Source of the DNA: Holophagaceae bacterium
Lineage (GTDB): Bacteria; Acidobacteriota; Holophagae; Holophagales; Holophagaceae
DNA length: 64,000 nt
Direction: 5' to 3'
NCBI GenBank assembly: GCA_016720465.1
Contig: JADKKO010000004.1
Span: 620,001-684,000 of the forward strand
Each line of letters starts with the position of its first letter. Positions within the stretch are counted from its first letter, which is position 1. A program made the position numbers and the translations under genes. The notes below the pieces were generated by a model. It was not told where the DNA came from. It did no database searches and was given only the letters and a program-made list of their open reading frames with translations. Positions 8,481-16,713 of the stretch are shown one piece after another.

Positions 8481-8984
8481 ATGCGAACCACGCTTCATTA
8501 CCTCGCCTTCGCCATCGCCTGCACCTCGCTGCCCGCCCAGGCGGCGGCGCAGCCCAAACCCGCGCCTAAAAAGGAGTCCTCCGTGACCATCCAAGCCAGC
8601 GGCACTTTCGACGTGAAGCTCGCGCCCCTGCCGGGCGAGGCCGCTTCGGATCCAGGCCTGGGACGCATGTCCATCGACAAGCGGTTCCATGGCGACCTCG
8701 AAGCGTCCAGCCTGGGGCAGATGCTGATGGCCGGCACGGAGGTGAAGGGCTCCGCGGGGTATGTGGCCCTCGAGAAAGTGAGCGGGAAATTGCACGGCCG
8801 CAGCGGCACCTTCATCCTGCAGCACAGCGGGACCATGACGCGCGGCGCGGGCCAATTGACGGTGACGGTGGTGCCCGATTCGGGCACCGGCGAACTGAAG
8901 GGCCTTGCGGGAAAGCTGACCATCGATATCCGGGACGGCCAGCACTTCTATGGCTTCGAGTACACCTTGGCGCCAGCACCGTGA
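8481..8984 (+). CDS. Secreted DUF3224 domain protein
   Basis: A 167-residue protein with a signal peptide ending near ALPAQAAAQ-type residues (LHYLAFAIACTSLPAQAAAQ), then a single DUF3224 domain (about residues 38-163). Characteristic elements are ASGTFDVKLAPLPG, GRMSIDKRFHGDLEASSLGQ, FILQHSGTMTRG, VVPDSGTGELKGLAGKL and the final YGFEYTL. DUF3224 is a small beta-barrel-like fold of unknown function. Here it would be periplasmic or secreted, unlike many cytosolic members. It stands alone, upstream of the nth fusion. Confidence 0.85.
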   Translation: MRTTLHYLAFAIACTSLPAQAAAQPKPAPKKESSVTIQASGTFDVKLAPLPGEAASDPGLGRMSIDKRFHGDLEASSLGQMLMAGTEVKGSAGYVALEKVSGKLHGRSGTFILQHSGTMTRGAGQLTVTVVPDSGTGELKGLAGKLTIDIRDGQHFYGFEYTLAPAP

Positions 8985-9043
8985 TCGGCGGTCCCCGGGG
9001 CCGGGGAGCGGAATCAGAGACCAGCCATCGCTAGACTGGATCC

Positions 9044-10498
9044 ATGCGATGGACCAAGCCGAAGCTGAAGACGCTGCAGGACGACCTGGCGCGGGCCTAT
9101 CCCGACGCCAAGTGCGCGCTGGACCACCGCGATCCCTTCCAGCTCGTGGTGGCGACGGTGCTCAGCGCCCAGTGCACGGATTCGAGGGTGAATGTCACCA
9201 CCCCCGGACTCTTCGCGCGCTATCCCGACCCAGAAAGCCTTGCGAAGGCAAAACCCGCGGAGTTGGAGTCCCTGATCCGCAGCACGGGCTTCTACCACAA
9301 CAAGGCGAAGAACCTGCTCGGCCTCGCCAACGCGCTTCTGGCGCGGCATTCCGGGAAGGTGCCGAAAGATGCCGCGGAACTCGCGGCCCTGCCCGGCGTC
9401 GGCCAGAAAACTGCCAATGTGGTGCTTGCCAACGCCTTCGGCGTCCCGGCCCTGGCGGTGGATACGCATATCTTCCGGGTGGCCCGCCGCCTGGGGCTTT
9501 CCGCCGCAAGGACGCCTGAAAAGGTCGAGGTGGATCTCTGCCGCCTCTTTCCGCGCGAGGACTGGATCGAGCTGCACCACCAGCTCATCTTCCATGGCCG
9601 CCGCTGCTGCGAGGCCCGCAAACCCGACTGCGGGAACTGCCCCGCGCTGCGGCTCTGCGACGTGGGGCAGGGGAAGGCGGTGGATCCGCATTCGGGCTCA
9701 ACCTTAACGGTCCGGGTCATGGGGAAGGAGGCGAAGCAGTCGGCGCCCGCCCTCGACCCTCGACCCTCGACCCTCGACGCTTCGCCGAAGCGCATCATCT
9801 CGCTCGTGCCGAGCGTCACGGAGCTGCTGGTGCAGTGGGGATTGGCGTCGCGGCTGGTGGGCCGCACCCGCTACTGCATCGCGCCGAAATGGATCCGCGC
9901 CACGGTGCCGGACGTGGGCGGCACCAAGGATCCGGATTTCAAGCGCATCGCGGAGCTAAAGCCGGACCTGGTGATCCTGGAAAAGGACGAGAACCTGGAA
10001 TCCGCGGCGGACGCGCTCACGGGCCTCGGCCTTCCATGGCTGGCCCTCGAAATCCGCACCCTGGAGGATTGCATGGCCGCTTGGCTCCTGCTGGGCCGGC
10101 GGCTCGGCGCGGCGGCGCAGGCGAAGGCCCGTGCCGCGGATTTGAAGGCGCTGCTCGGACGACGCCAGGCAGGGGGTCCGCGGGCGCTCACGCTCATCTG
10201 GAAGGAGCCCTGGATTTCCGCCGGACCGGACACCTACCTCGGGGATCTGGTGCGCTGCGCTGGATTCACTCCCATCGGACCGGAACGCTATCCACGTCTG
10301 GCGGACCAGGATCTGGATGCGCTGGAAGCGGAGGTGGTCCTGCTTCCTTCGGAGCCCTACCGGTTCACCCAACGGCACGCGGCGGAGCTGCGGAAACGCT
10401 TCCCCGGCGCGAAGGTCCACCTGGTGGATGGCCAGGCCATGACCTGGTACCTGAGCCGCACGGAACTTGGGCTTGAGTGCCTGCGGGCTCTGCTGTGA
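9044..10498 (+). CDS. nth: Fusion of endonuclease III and a helical-backbone metal-receptor (BtuF-like) domain
   Basis: The ORF of 484 residues holds two complete domains. Residues 1-210 are endonuclease III, a base-excision DNA glycosylase/AP lyase. They show the helix-hairpin-helix LPGVGQKTANVV with catalytic K122, catalytic D140 in VDTHIFR, and a [4Fe-4S] motif C189-x6-C196-x2-C199-x5-C205. Residues 248-484 resemble TroA/BtuF-type substrate-binding proteins (RIISLVPSVTELLVQWG onward), which usually bind cobalamin or metal chelates. The second domain has no signal peptide, so it would be cytosolic. The linker (about 211-247) contains four exact copies of a heptanucleotide at 9751-9778. A real fusion or a repeat-driven gene joining are both possible. 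Confidence 0.85.
   Translation: MRWTKPKLKTLQDDLARAYPDAKCALDHRDPFQLVVATVLSAQCTDSRVNVTTPGLFARYPDPESLAKAKPAELESLIRSTGFYHNKAKNLLGLANALLARHSGKVPKDAAELAALPGVGQKTANVVLANAFGVPALAVDTHIFRVARRLGLSAARTPEKVEVDLCRLFPREDWIELHHQLIFHGRRCCEARKPDCGNCPALRLCDVGQGKAVDPHSGSTLTVRVMGKEAKQSAPALDPRPSTLDASPKRIISLVPSVTELLVQWGLASRLVGRTRYCIAPKWIRATVPDVGGTKDPDFKRIAELKPDLVILEKDENLESAADALTGLGLPWLALEIRTLEDCMAAWLLLGRRLGAAAQAKARAADLKALLGRRQAGGPRALTLIWKEPWISAGPDTYLGDLVRCAGFTPIGPERYPRLADQDLDALEAEVVLLPSEPYRFTQRHAAELRKRFPGAKVHLVDGQAMTWYLSRTELGLECLRALL
9751..9778 (+). repeat. Four perfect CCTCGAC heptamers inside the nth fusion linker
   Basis: Four exact tandem heptamers, read in all three frames by the coding sequence as an ALDPRPSTLD-like linker. 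The same heptamer in reverse complement, also four exact copies, lies at 43354-43381. It belongs to the period-7 repeats seen elsewhere in the window. Confidence 0.9.
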
Positions 10499-10528
10499 TC
10501 CTGGTGGTTCGCTCGTCGTGAGGTTCCC

Positions 10529-11587
10529 ATGGTGTGTTTCGTCCAACCTCCTGCCCAGACGGCCCCGCCTGCGGCACCGGCCTCTCCGGCGGGATCCGCC
10601 CAGGCTGCCGAGGCGGTCCTGAACGAGGTCAGGACCCGGATGAAGGCGGTGCAGGAGGCCTTCACGCTCCATATTTCCTTCGGGAAACCCCGGGCGAGCT
10701 TCGACCCGCACCTCGGGCCGATGATGGACTCCTTCGAGACCCGCCTCCAGGCTGAAAAACGCCCCGAGGTGCGGCATGCGCTCCTGGTGGCGAAGCTCTA
10801 CATGGCCCCCCGGGCCGGCGTCAAAGTCACGCCGGAGCTGAGGCAGGCGGTGGTGGCGGAGCTGCCGCCGACTTCCCCCGCCTGGTCCCTGGAACCCCGG
10901 CTGCTGCTTTCGGCGGTGGGAGCCATGACGGATGAGAAGGCCGCGGACGCCTACCTGGCCCAGGCCCGGGAGCATCATGCGGACCCGGGCGTGCGTGGCC
11001 CCTTGATCTATGCCCAGTTCGAGGAGGGGTTCTTCCGGAAGGACGAAGCCCAATGGAAATCGGCGCTCGAAAAGCTCGACAAAGCTTACGCCAAGGAACC
11101 CTATGCCAGGGAGGCCCACCGGACCGTGGACTTCGCGGCGAAAACCGCCATCGGCATCACTGCGCCGGCCTTCAGCATCAAGAGCCTTGAAGACCCGAAG
11201 ACGATCTTCACGAATGGATCGTTCGCGGGCAAATACCTGCTCCTGGATTTCTGGGCCACCTGGTGCGGACCCTGCCGCGGCGAGATGCCGCAGCTTCATG
11301 CCGCCTTTGCGAAATACAAAGACAAGGGCCTGCGTGTGCTGAGCCTGAGCTTCGATCAGAAGCCCGAGGACATCGCGCCCTATCGCGCGGATCTGAGCCA
11401 CGCCATGCCCTGGAACCATGCTTTCGTGGAAGAGGGATTCCGCAGCCCCCTGGCCGAAGCCTACGGTGTGCGCGGCATTCCCAAGCCCATCCTGGTGGGC
11501 CCCGACGGCAGGATCCTCGCCACCGAAAGCGATCTGCGCGGCGCCAATCTGGACAAGACATTGGAGAAGCACCTGGGCAAGCCCTGA
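10529..11587 (+). CDS. TlpA-like thioredoxin-fold protein with long N-terminal helical region
   Basis: A 352-residue protein. Residues about 205-352 are a TlpA/ResA-type thioredoxin domain with WCGPC (C246, C249) in LLDFWATWCGPCRGEMPQL and the cis-Pro loop GIPKPILV. Residues 25-200 are helical, of unknown fold. The annotated N terminus (MVCFVQPPAQTAPPAAPAS) is Pro/Ala-rich and not a convincing signal peptide, so export is uncertain. No better in-frame start exists upstream before a stop. It is followed closely by a second TlpA-like gene and converges on dsbD, forming a thiol-redox cluster. Confidence 0.8.
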   Translation: MVCFVQPPAQTAPPAAPASPAGSAQAAEAVLNEVRTRMKAVQEAFTLHISFGKPRASFDPHLGPMMDSFETRLQAEKRPEVRHALLVAKLYMAPRAGVKVTPELRQAVVAELPPTSPAWSLEPRLLLSAVGAMTDEKAADAYLAQAREHHADPGVRGPLIYAQFEEGFFRKDEAQWKSALEKLDKAYAKEPYAREAHRTVDFAAKTAIGITAPAFSIKSLEDPKTIFTNGSFAGKYLLLDFWATWCGPCRGEMPQLHAAFAKYKDKGLRVLSLSFDQKPEDIAPYRADLSHAMPWNHAFVEEGFRSPLAEAYGVRGIPKPILVGPDGRILATESDLRGANLDKTLEKHLGKP

Positions 11588-11620
11588 ACGGAGTTTGGAC
11601 CATTGAGTTGGAGACATGCC

Positions 11621-12154
11621 ATGAACCTGAGATCCCTGTTGATTCCTGCTCTCGCATCCTTGGCCTTGGGGGCTGGCGATGCCCGGGATTCGGGCTTGAT
11701 TCCCAAGGCGGAACGGCGCGATGTATCCGAGTTCGGATTTAGCAATGGATCCAAGAACCGGCTGCTTTCGGAGTATCGCGGCAAGGTGGTGGTTGTGGAT
11801 TTTTGGACCACTTGGTGCCCGCCCTGCCGCCGTTCCCTGCCGGAGTTGGCGAACCTCCAGCAGCAAGAGGCCAAGTTTCCCATCGCGATCATCCCCGTCA
11901 ACATGGATGAGGATGGCTGGCCCGTGATGCAGGCGTTCCTGATGAAGAACAACCGCGCCCTGCCCGGATTCCGCGCCTTCCGCGCTGGTGTCGGAAAACA
12001 TGGTCCAAATGTGCTTGGCCCCGTGGAGGCCTTTCCCACCACCTTCATCGTCGACGCAGATGGCAAGCTGGCTTGGTGGTGGAGCGGTTACGGCGACGGA
12101 ATCGTGAGGGAACGGGCGAACCGGGTGCTCAGCGAACTACCCACGAAGCCGTGA
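11621..12154 (+). CDS. Exported TlpA/ResA-like thiol-disulfide protein
   Basis: The ATG at 11621, preceded by TTGGAGA, gives 177 residues beginning with a signal sequence MNLRSLLIPALASLALGAG. A TTG at 11603 in the same frame is less likely. The mature part is one thioredoxin fold with CxxC as WCPPC (C66, C69) in VVVVDFWTTWCPPCRRSLPEL and the cis-Pro segment AFPTTFIVD. A periplasmic reductase role, for instance in cytochrome c maturation or protein disulfide handling, is expected for the family. Neighbouring dsbD could supply its electrons. Confidence 0.85.
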   Translation: MNLRSLLIPALASLALGAGDARDSGLIPKAERRDVSEFGFSNGSKNRLLSEYRGKVVVVDFWTTWCPPCRRSLPELANLQQQEAKFPIAIIPVNMDEDGWPVMQAFLMKNNRALPGFRAFRAGVGKHGPNVLGPVEAFPTTFIVDADGKLAWWWSGYGDGIVRERANRVLSELPTKP

Positions 12155-12218
12155 ACCGAGAGCGGGGGGCAGGCGAGACCTTCGTTCGCCTTCGGACCGC
12201 ATCCCACGGACCACCGCC

Positions 12219-13949
12219 TCAGCGTTGTAGCCAGTCCAGCATCGCCGCGGCTTTCTGGAATCCCAGGCTGCGCTTCTTCTCCTGGCCGTTTTCATCCAGC
12301 AGGAGGACCGTCGGGTAGCTGCCGATCTTGAGGGCCACCGCCAGGTCCGGGCGCGCCTTGTCGGTGTCGATGCGGACGGGGATGGCATTCTCGGCGATCC
12401 ATTTCCGCACGGCGGGGTCTGGCCAGGTCTTCTCATCCAGTTCGTGGCACTGCGCGCACCACTCCGCATAGATATCCACCAGCACGATCTTGTGCTCGGC
12501 CTTGGCCCTGGCCAGCGCCGCTTCCAGATCCTGCTGGATCCAGGCCGGCGCGTTGGATTCTGATTTCGCCGCGCCAAGGCTGGGAAGCAACTGGACCTGC
12601 GTGAAGGCCTCCATGGCGCGGATCCCCAGCAGCACGCCGAGCGCCAGGGAAAGGAATCCGAGGGCCTTGAACACGTTCTGGACCAGCCCGGCGACGGTTT
12701 CAAAGGCGCCCAGCACCGCCGCGCCGACCAGGGCCACGAGGCTCCACATGGCCAGGTTCGCCCACTCCGGAACGATGTAGCGCAGGCTCCACACGGCGAA
12801 GGCTAGCACCACGAGGCCCATGATCTGTTTCAAACGCGTGAGCCAGTCGCCGCTCTTGGGCAGCGCCGCGCTGAAGGTGCCCACCACCACGAAGAGCACG
12901 CCCATGCCAAGCGCGAAGACAAAAAGCTGGATTGCGCCTGAAACCACATCCCCCTTTTCGGCGATTTTAAGCAAAACGGCACCGATCACTGGTCCGACAC
13001 AGGGCGCGGAGATCGGCCCCAGTACCAGTCCCATGACAAAGGCGCCCGCAAGGCCTTTGCGCTGTCCATCACCCTGAAGGCGGGCTTGCAATGTTGCTGG
13101 AAGACGAATTTCAAAAGCCCCGAAAAGCGATATGGCCAGCACTACGAAGAGAACTGCCACAGGCACGAGGAAGGCGGGCTTTTGGGCGGCTGCGCCAAAG
13201 GCCGCGCCTGTGCTCGCAGCGATGACACCAAGCGTGGTGTAGGTGACAGCCATCCCGAGCACCAGCATCAGACTGAGCATGAGGCCTTTGAGTTTGCCCC
13301 CGCCTTTCGCGCCGATGATGACCATGGTGATGGGAATCATCGGAAAAACACAGGGCGTCAGACTCGCGGCCATGCCCGCCAAAAACACGGCGATCAGGGT
13401 CCAGAAAAGCCCCGGGTTCCCTCCAGAATCGGGCTTGGGGGCCGCAGGTGGTGGCGCCGGAACCGCCGGGCTCGTTTCCGCATTGGCCGGGGTTGGACCG
13501 GGTTTTGCGATGGGCTCCGAAACAGCCTTCAACGCCGGGATATCCGATGCCTTCACCTTCAATGTCTGGGTCGTGGGCGGGAAGCAGACGCCGCCCTCGC
13601 CTTCGGTGCAAGGCTGGTACCGGACCAGCAGCTCCACGGTGCCGCCGAGGCCTGAACCTTTAACGGGGATGGCCACGCTGCCGTGCCACACGCCGTCGCC
13701 GAGCTCGTCCTTGTCCACGGTGGGAGGCATCGGGCCCACGTCGAGGCTTCCCGGTGCGCCCGGCGCCAGCTTGATTCCCATGAAGGCCGCTTTGAGATGC
13801 GCGCCTTCGGGCACCGTGACCACAACCTTGCCGCTCCGGAGCCCCACCCCGATGTCCTTCACGGGATCGAAATTCTTCAGGCCCTGGGCAAAGGCTCCGA
13901 CGGAGCACAGGGCGCAAGCCAGGACGAAGGGCCAGGATTTTAGTTTCAT
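12219..13949 (-). CDS. dsbD: Thiol:disulfide interchange protein DsbD
   Basis: Moves electrons from cytoplasmic thioredoxin to periplasmic thiol proteins. The 576 residues show the full three-part plan. A signal peptide (MKLKSWPFVLACALCSVGAFA) leads into an N-terminal periplasmic domain with the cysteine pair in YQPCTEGEGGVCFPP. Eight membrane helices follow (about residues 180-450), with redox cysteines in LTPCVFPMIPI and SAPCVGPVIG. The C-terminal thioredoxin domain has WCAQC in VDIYAEWCAQCHELD. A Pro/Ala linker separates the first two parts. It is transcribed toward the two TlpA genes, its likely periplasmic clients. Confidence 0.95.
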   Translation of the reverse strand: MKLKSWPFVLACALCSVGAFAQGLKNFDPVKDIGVGLRSGKVVVTVPEGAHLKAAFMGIKLAPGAPGSLDVGPMPPTVDKDELGDGVWHGSVAIPVKGSGLGGTVELLVRYQPCTEGEGGVCFPPTTQTLKVKASDIPALKAVSEPIAKPGPTPANAETSPAVPAPPPAAPKPDSGGNPGLFWTLIAVFLAGMAASLTPCVFPMIPITMVIIGAKGGGKLKGLMLSLMLVLGMAVTYTTLGVIAASTGAAFGAAAQKPAFLVPVAVLFVVLAISLFGAFEIRLPATLQARLQGDGQRKGLAGAFVMGLVLGPISAPCVGPVIGAVLLKIAEKGDVVSGAIQLFVFALGMGVLFVVVGTFSAALPKSGDWLTRLKQIMGLVVLAFAVWSLRYIVPEWANLAMWSLVALVGAAVLGAFETVAGLVQNVFKALGFLSLALGVLLGIRAMEAFTQVQLLPSLGAAKSESNAPAWIQQDLEAALARAKAEHKIVLVDIYAEWCAQCHELDEKTWPDPAVRKWIAENAIPVRIDTDKARPDLAVALKIGSYPTVLLLDENGQEKKRSLGFQKAAAMLDWLQR

Positions 13950-14011
13950 CTGCGCTCCTGGATTCTAGGATGCCCGAAGCGGGGCGATCGTCTCACCGCT
14001 ATGCTTGCGAA

Positions 14012-14677
14012 ATGGATCTTTCCAGCCTCCAGTCTGCCTATCCTTGGTTCAATCCGCTGCTGGCCCGCTTCCGGGCACATCTGGACGCGGAGGCATCCCC
14101 CCGCGACGCAGCCCACGATCTTTCCCACAGTCTTCGCGTGGCGCGCATGGCCCACCGTATTTGCGAGGCCGAAAGGGCCGACGGGGACGTGGCCGTGGCG
14201 GCCGCGCTGCTCCACGACCTGGTGTGGGTGCCCAAGAACCACGAGGAGTCCAGGCGCACCGCCGAAATGAGCGCCGAATTGGCTCCAGGGCTGTGTTCAG
14301 GCCTGGTTTTGATCGGGGATAAATCCGGCCGCATCGCGGAGTGCATCCTGACCCATAGTTTTTCGGGCGGGGGCGTGGCGGCGGATCTGGAGGCCCGCAT
14401 CGTGCAGGACGCGGACCGCCTCGAAGCCATCGGCGCCATCGGCCTGGCGCGGGTCTTCGCCACCGGCGCGAGCTTCGGCGCGTCCCTCTGGCATCCCGGG
14501 GATCCCTGGGCCGAAAGGCGGGACCTGGATGACAAGGCCTTCAGCCTGGACCATTTCGAGCGGAAGCTCCTGAAACTTGCGGCAGGCATGAACACGCCCT
14601 CCGCGAAAGCCCTGGCCGCCAGCCGCCAGCAGATCCTCCTGGGCTTTCTCGCGGCGCTGCGCGAAGAACTGGGGTGA
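14012..14677 (+). CDS. HD-domain phosphohydrolase (YedJ-like)
   Basis: About 221 residues from the ATG at 14012; the frame is open 14 codons further up to 13970, and no strong ribosome site separates the options. The HD metal-binding signature is present in order: H in HDLSHSLRVARM, HD in ALLHDLVW, and the distal D in IVQDADRLEAIGAIGLAR. The region AERRDLDDKAFSLDHFERKL also matches YedJ-type proteins. Metal-dependent phosphohydrolase activity is expected; the substrate is unknown. It diverges from dsbD with a gap of about 60 bases. Confidence 0.85.
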   Translation: MDLSSLQSAYPWFNPLLARFRAHLDAEASPRDAAHDLSHSLRVARMAHRICEAERADGDVAVAAALLHDLVWVPKNHEESRRTAEMSAELAPGLCSGLVLIGDKSGRIAECILTHSFSGGGVAADLEARIVQDADRLEAIGAIGLARVFATGASFGASLWHPGDPWAERRDLDDKAFSLDHFERKLLKLAAGMNTPSAKALAASRQQILLGFLAALREELG

Positions 14678-14796
14678 ACGCGGCGCAGGATCGTCCCTGG
14701 CAACGGGGGGCCGTTTTCCTCCAGCCAAGGCCCTGGCTGCGCCTGGACTTGCAAGCATTGATGGGCAGGAATTGCACCACGACCTAGACTTGGAAT

Positions 14797-15153
14797 GTGG
14801 ACTCCTACCTATTCACGTTGCGCCGCCCTTTCGTGGCGGATCACTTCCACGATCTGCCGGGATTCGTGGAGGCGCGCCATGGCCACAATTGGGACATCGA
14901 AGCCACGGTCCTCATGGACGAGGGGGCCGGCCGCCAAGCCGAAGCAGCGTTTGAGGCTGCGTTGGACATTTGGGTCGCTGAAGTGGATTACACGCTCTTG
15001 AATGAGCAGCCCCGGCTCCAAGGCCTCAATCCCACGGCGGAATCGCTCGCGCGGTGGGCCTATCGGCATCTCCAGGAGAATGGCCTGGCGGTCGAAAGCG
15101 TCCGCATCCGCGAAAAGGCGAACTACTGGGCAGGCTGCCGGGGGGCCGCGTGA
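14797..15153 (+). CDS. 6-pyruvoyl-tetrahydropterin synthase family protein, PTPS-III type
   Basis: A 118-residue member of the PTPS/QueD (COG0720) family. The zinc ligands are H16 (in ADHFHD) and H28 and H30 (in RHGHNW). NPTAESLARW and REKANYWAG are the other family blocks. The catalytic Cys of QueD and PTPS-II (CxxxHGH) is absent. Instead E25 gives ExxHGH, the published signature of PTPS-III, which makes 6-hydroxymethyl-dihydropterin from dihydroneopterin triphosphate and so substitutes for FolB in folate synthesis. Its TGA overlaps the GTG of the downstream lipoprotein gene. Confidence 0.8.
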   Translation: MDSYLFTLRRPFVADHFHDLPGFVEARHGHNWDIEATVLMDEGAGRQAEAAFEAALDIWVAEVDYTLLNEQPRLQGLNPTAESLARWAYRHLQENGLAVESVRIREKANYWAGCRGAA

Positions 15154-16601
15154 GGACCGGCGGAAGGGTGATTTTCCTGCTGATGGGTCTCCTGGCCTGC
15201 GGCAAGAAGGAACCTCCGCCCGCCGCGCCGCCGAAACCAGCCGCCGCCTTGAAACCGTGGACCTGCCAAGTCCTCAACGGCGTCCTGGTGGTGCAGGGGG
15301 AAGTGGATGGCCCCATGGACCTGGTGCTGGAGGGTCGCTCCATCCGCGAAACGCACCATGCGTCCTTCGGTCCCGTGCGCTGGGAGATGTTCCGGCCTCC
15401 GACGGGGGAAGTCGCGCACCTGCGGACGGCCGAAGGGCAGGTGTTGGCCCGCTGGCGTTTCGGGGCCGCGCCGCGCGTGGCCCCGGCCATGGAGCCGCGC
15501 CCTTCCCGGCCGCGGCCCCCGGAGCCTTCAAGGCCGCCCGAGGACGCATTGGACACGCTGCGTCACCAATTGGCGATGTCGGCAACGGCTGCGCCCGCCG
15601 AAGCGGCGGTGGTGGTGCCCGTATTGAAAGCCGAGTTGTCGCCCCCTACGAGGCGCCGCAGCCTGCCCGAACCGTCCAGGCCAGGACAGCCCATCGCCGT
15701 CGATGTCCGCGCCTGGCCCCAACCCCAACCGCTTCCCATTCCCTCTCCATGGCCCGCGCCACGGTCCGCGCCCGCCGCGGCCCTTCCGGGCGCGCCGCTC
15801 TGGGCCGGGGCGGGAGAAGGCTTCAACCTCGTCCGTGGACCCCGGGCGATCCAATCCGGTCAGCGGCGCATGGTGTTGAGTTTCGATGGTGGTTCCTCGG
15901 ATGAAAGCGCCGAGGAGATCCTGGACACGCTGAAAGCGCGGAACGTGCGCACCACGATTTTCCTCACGGGGGTCTTCATCCAGAAATTCCCGGACCTGGT
16001 CCGGCGCATGGAGCAGGAAGGCCATGACCTGGGCAACCACACCATGAACCACCCCCATTTCGCGCCGGGCATGAGGCGCGACGCGAAGTGGACCAAGGAG
16101 AAATTCCTGGACGAACTGCTTTCCGCCGACCGCGCGCTCTACCAGGTGCTCGGACGTCCCATGGATCCGTATTGGCGCGCGCCCTACGGCGAACAGACCC
16201 GGGAACTGCGCGAATGGGCCGAGGAAATCGGATTCCGCCACGTGGGCTGGAGCGAAGGCGCCGACACGCTGGATTGGGCCACCTCCACCGAAAAGAGCAT
16301 CTACCGCAGCGGAGATGCAGTGCTGGCACGGCTCCACGCCAGGCTTTCCAAGCGCGATTCCGATGGCCTGATCGTGCTCATGCACCTGGGCAGCGGACGG
16401 GCGGAAACGGACCGGCCCTCGAAGAAGCTCGGGGCCTTCATGGACCGAGCTAGGGCGGAAGGCTGGCAGTTCGTGAAGGTGGGCGACTACCTGGAAGACC
16501 TGCGCAAACCCGCCTGGAACCCCGACTCGCGGTTGGCGGTGCTCGAACAAAAAAGCCCTCGGAGCGGAGGTTCCGGCGGCCGTGCGGCGATGCGGAGATA
16601 G
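15150..16601 (+). CDS. NodB-domain polysaccharide deacetylase lipoprotein
   Basis: I place the start at GTG 15150, overlapping the upstream stop as GTGA. This gives a lipoprotein signal VRTGGRVIFLLMGLLACGKK with lipobox LLAC and 483 residues. The frame is open upstream to 15054, but that part overlaps the pterin gene. After a Pro/Ala-rich region (about 45-240) comes a NodB domain: first motif SFDGGSSDESAEE with catalytic Asp, metal-binding GHDLGNHTMNHPHF, and YWRAPYGEQT. It should N-deacetylate a cell-surface polysaccharide or peptidoglycan sugar from the periplasmic face. A period-7 repeat element begins at its stop codon. Confidence 0.85.
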   Translation: MRTGGRVIFLLMGLLACGKKEPPPAAPPKPAAALKPWTCQVLNGVLVVQGEVDGPMDLVLEGRSIRETHHASFGPVRWEMFRPPTGEVAHLRTAEGQVLARWRFGAAPRVAPAMEPRPSRPRPPEPSRPPEDALDTLRHQLAMSATAAPAEAAVVVPVLKAELSPPTRRRSLPEPSRPGQPIAVDVRAWPQPQPLPIPSPWPAPRSAPAAALPGAPLWAGAGEGFNLVRGPRAIQSGQRRMVLSFDGGSSDESAEEILDTLKARNVRTTIFLTGVFIQKFPDLVRRMEQEGHDLGNHTMNHPHFAPGMRRDAKWTKEKFLDELLSADRALYQVLGRPMDPYWRAPYGEQTRELREWAEEIGFRHVGWSEGADTLDWATSTEKSIYRSGDAVLARLHARLSKRDSDGLIVLMHLGSGRAETDRPSKKLGAFMDRARAEGWQFVKVGDYLEDLRKPAWNPDSRLAVLEQKSPRSGGSGGRAAMRR

Positions 16602-16702
16602 GCTGTCGGCCGTAGGCTCTGGGCTGTAGGGAAAACGCGGCCCTTCGGGCCGTTTCCAAATCACCTACGGCCTACCGCCCACAGCCCACAGCCTTCGGCT
16701 CA
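16601..16702. repeat. Period-7 element A: heptamer array, hairpin core, inverted array
   Basis: About four degenerate heptamers of the GGCTGTA type (16601-16630) face about five reverse-complement heptamers of the CCACAGC type (16662-16702). The core between them (16631-16661) holds a hairpin CGGCCC-TTC-GGGCCG followed by TTT. It lies between the NodB lipoprotein gene and ftsK, so it could also terminate transcription. Confidence 0.8.
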
Positions 16703-16713
16703 GATACACTAAA

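Noticed and set aside
9956..12001. Open frame of 681 codons on the minus strand opposite nth and the TlpA genes
   Set aside because: It is the antisense shadow of well-supported genes in a GC-rich genome; composition is His/Arg/Gly-rich and it has no recognisable domain.
14797..15153. Naming the pterin gene queD
   Set aside because: The QueD catalytic Cys is absent and the ExxHGH signature fits PTPS-III better; no other queuosine genes are nearby.
16601..16702. Period-7 arrays considered as CRISPR repeats
   Set aside because: Units are seven bases, contiguous, without unique spacers, and no cas genes are present.
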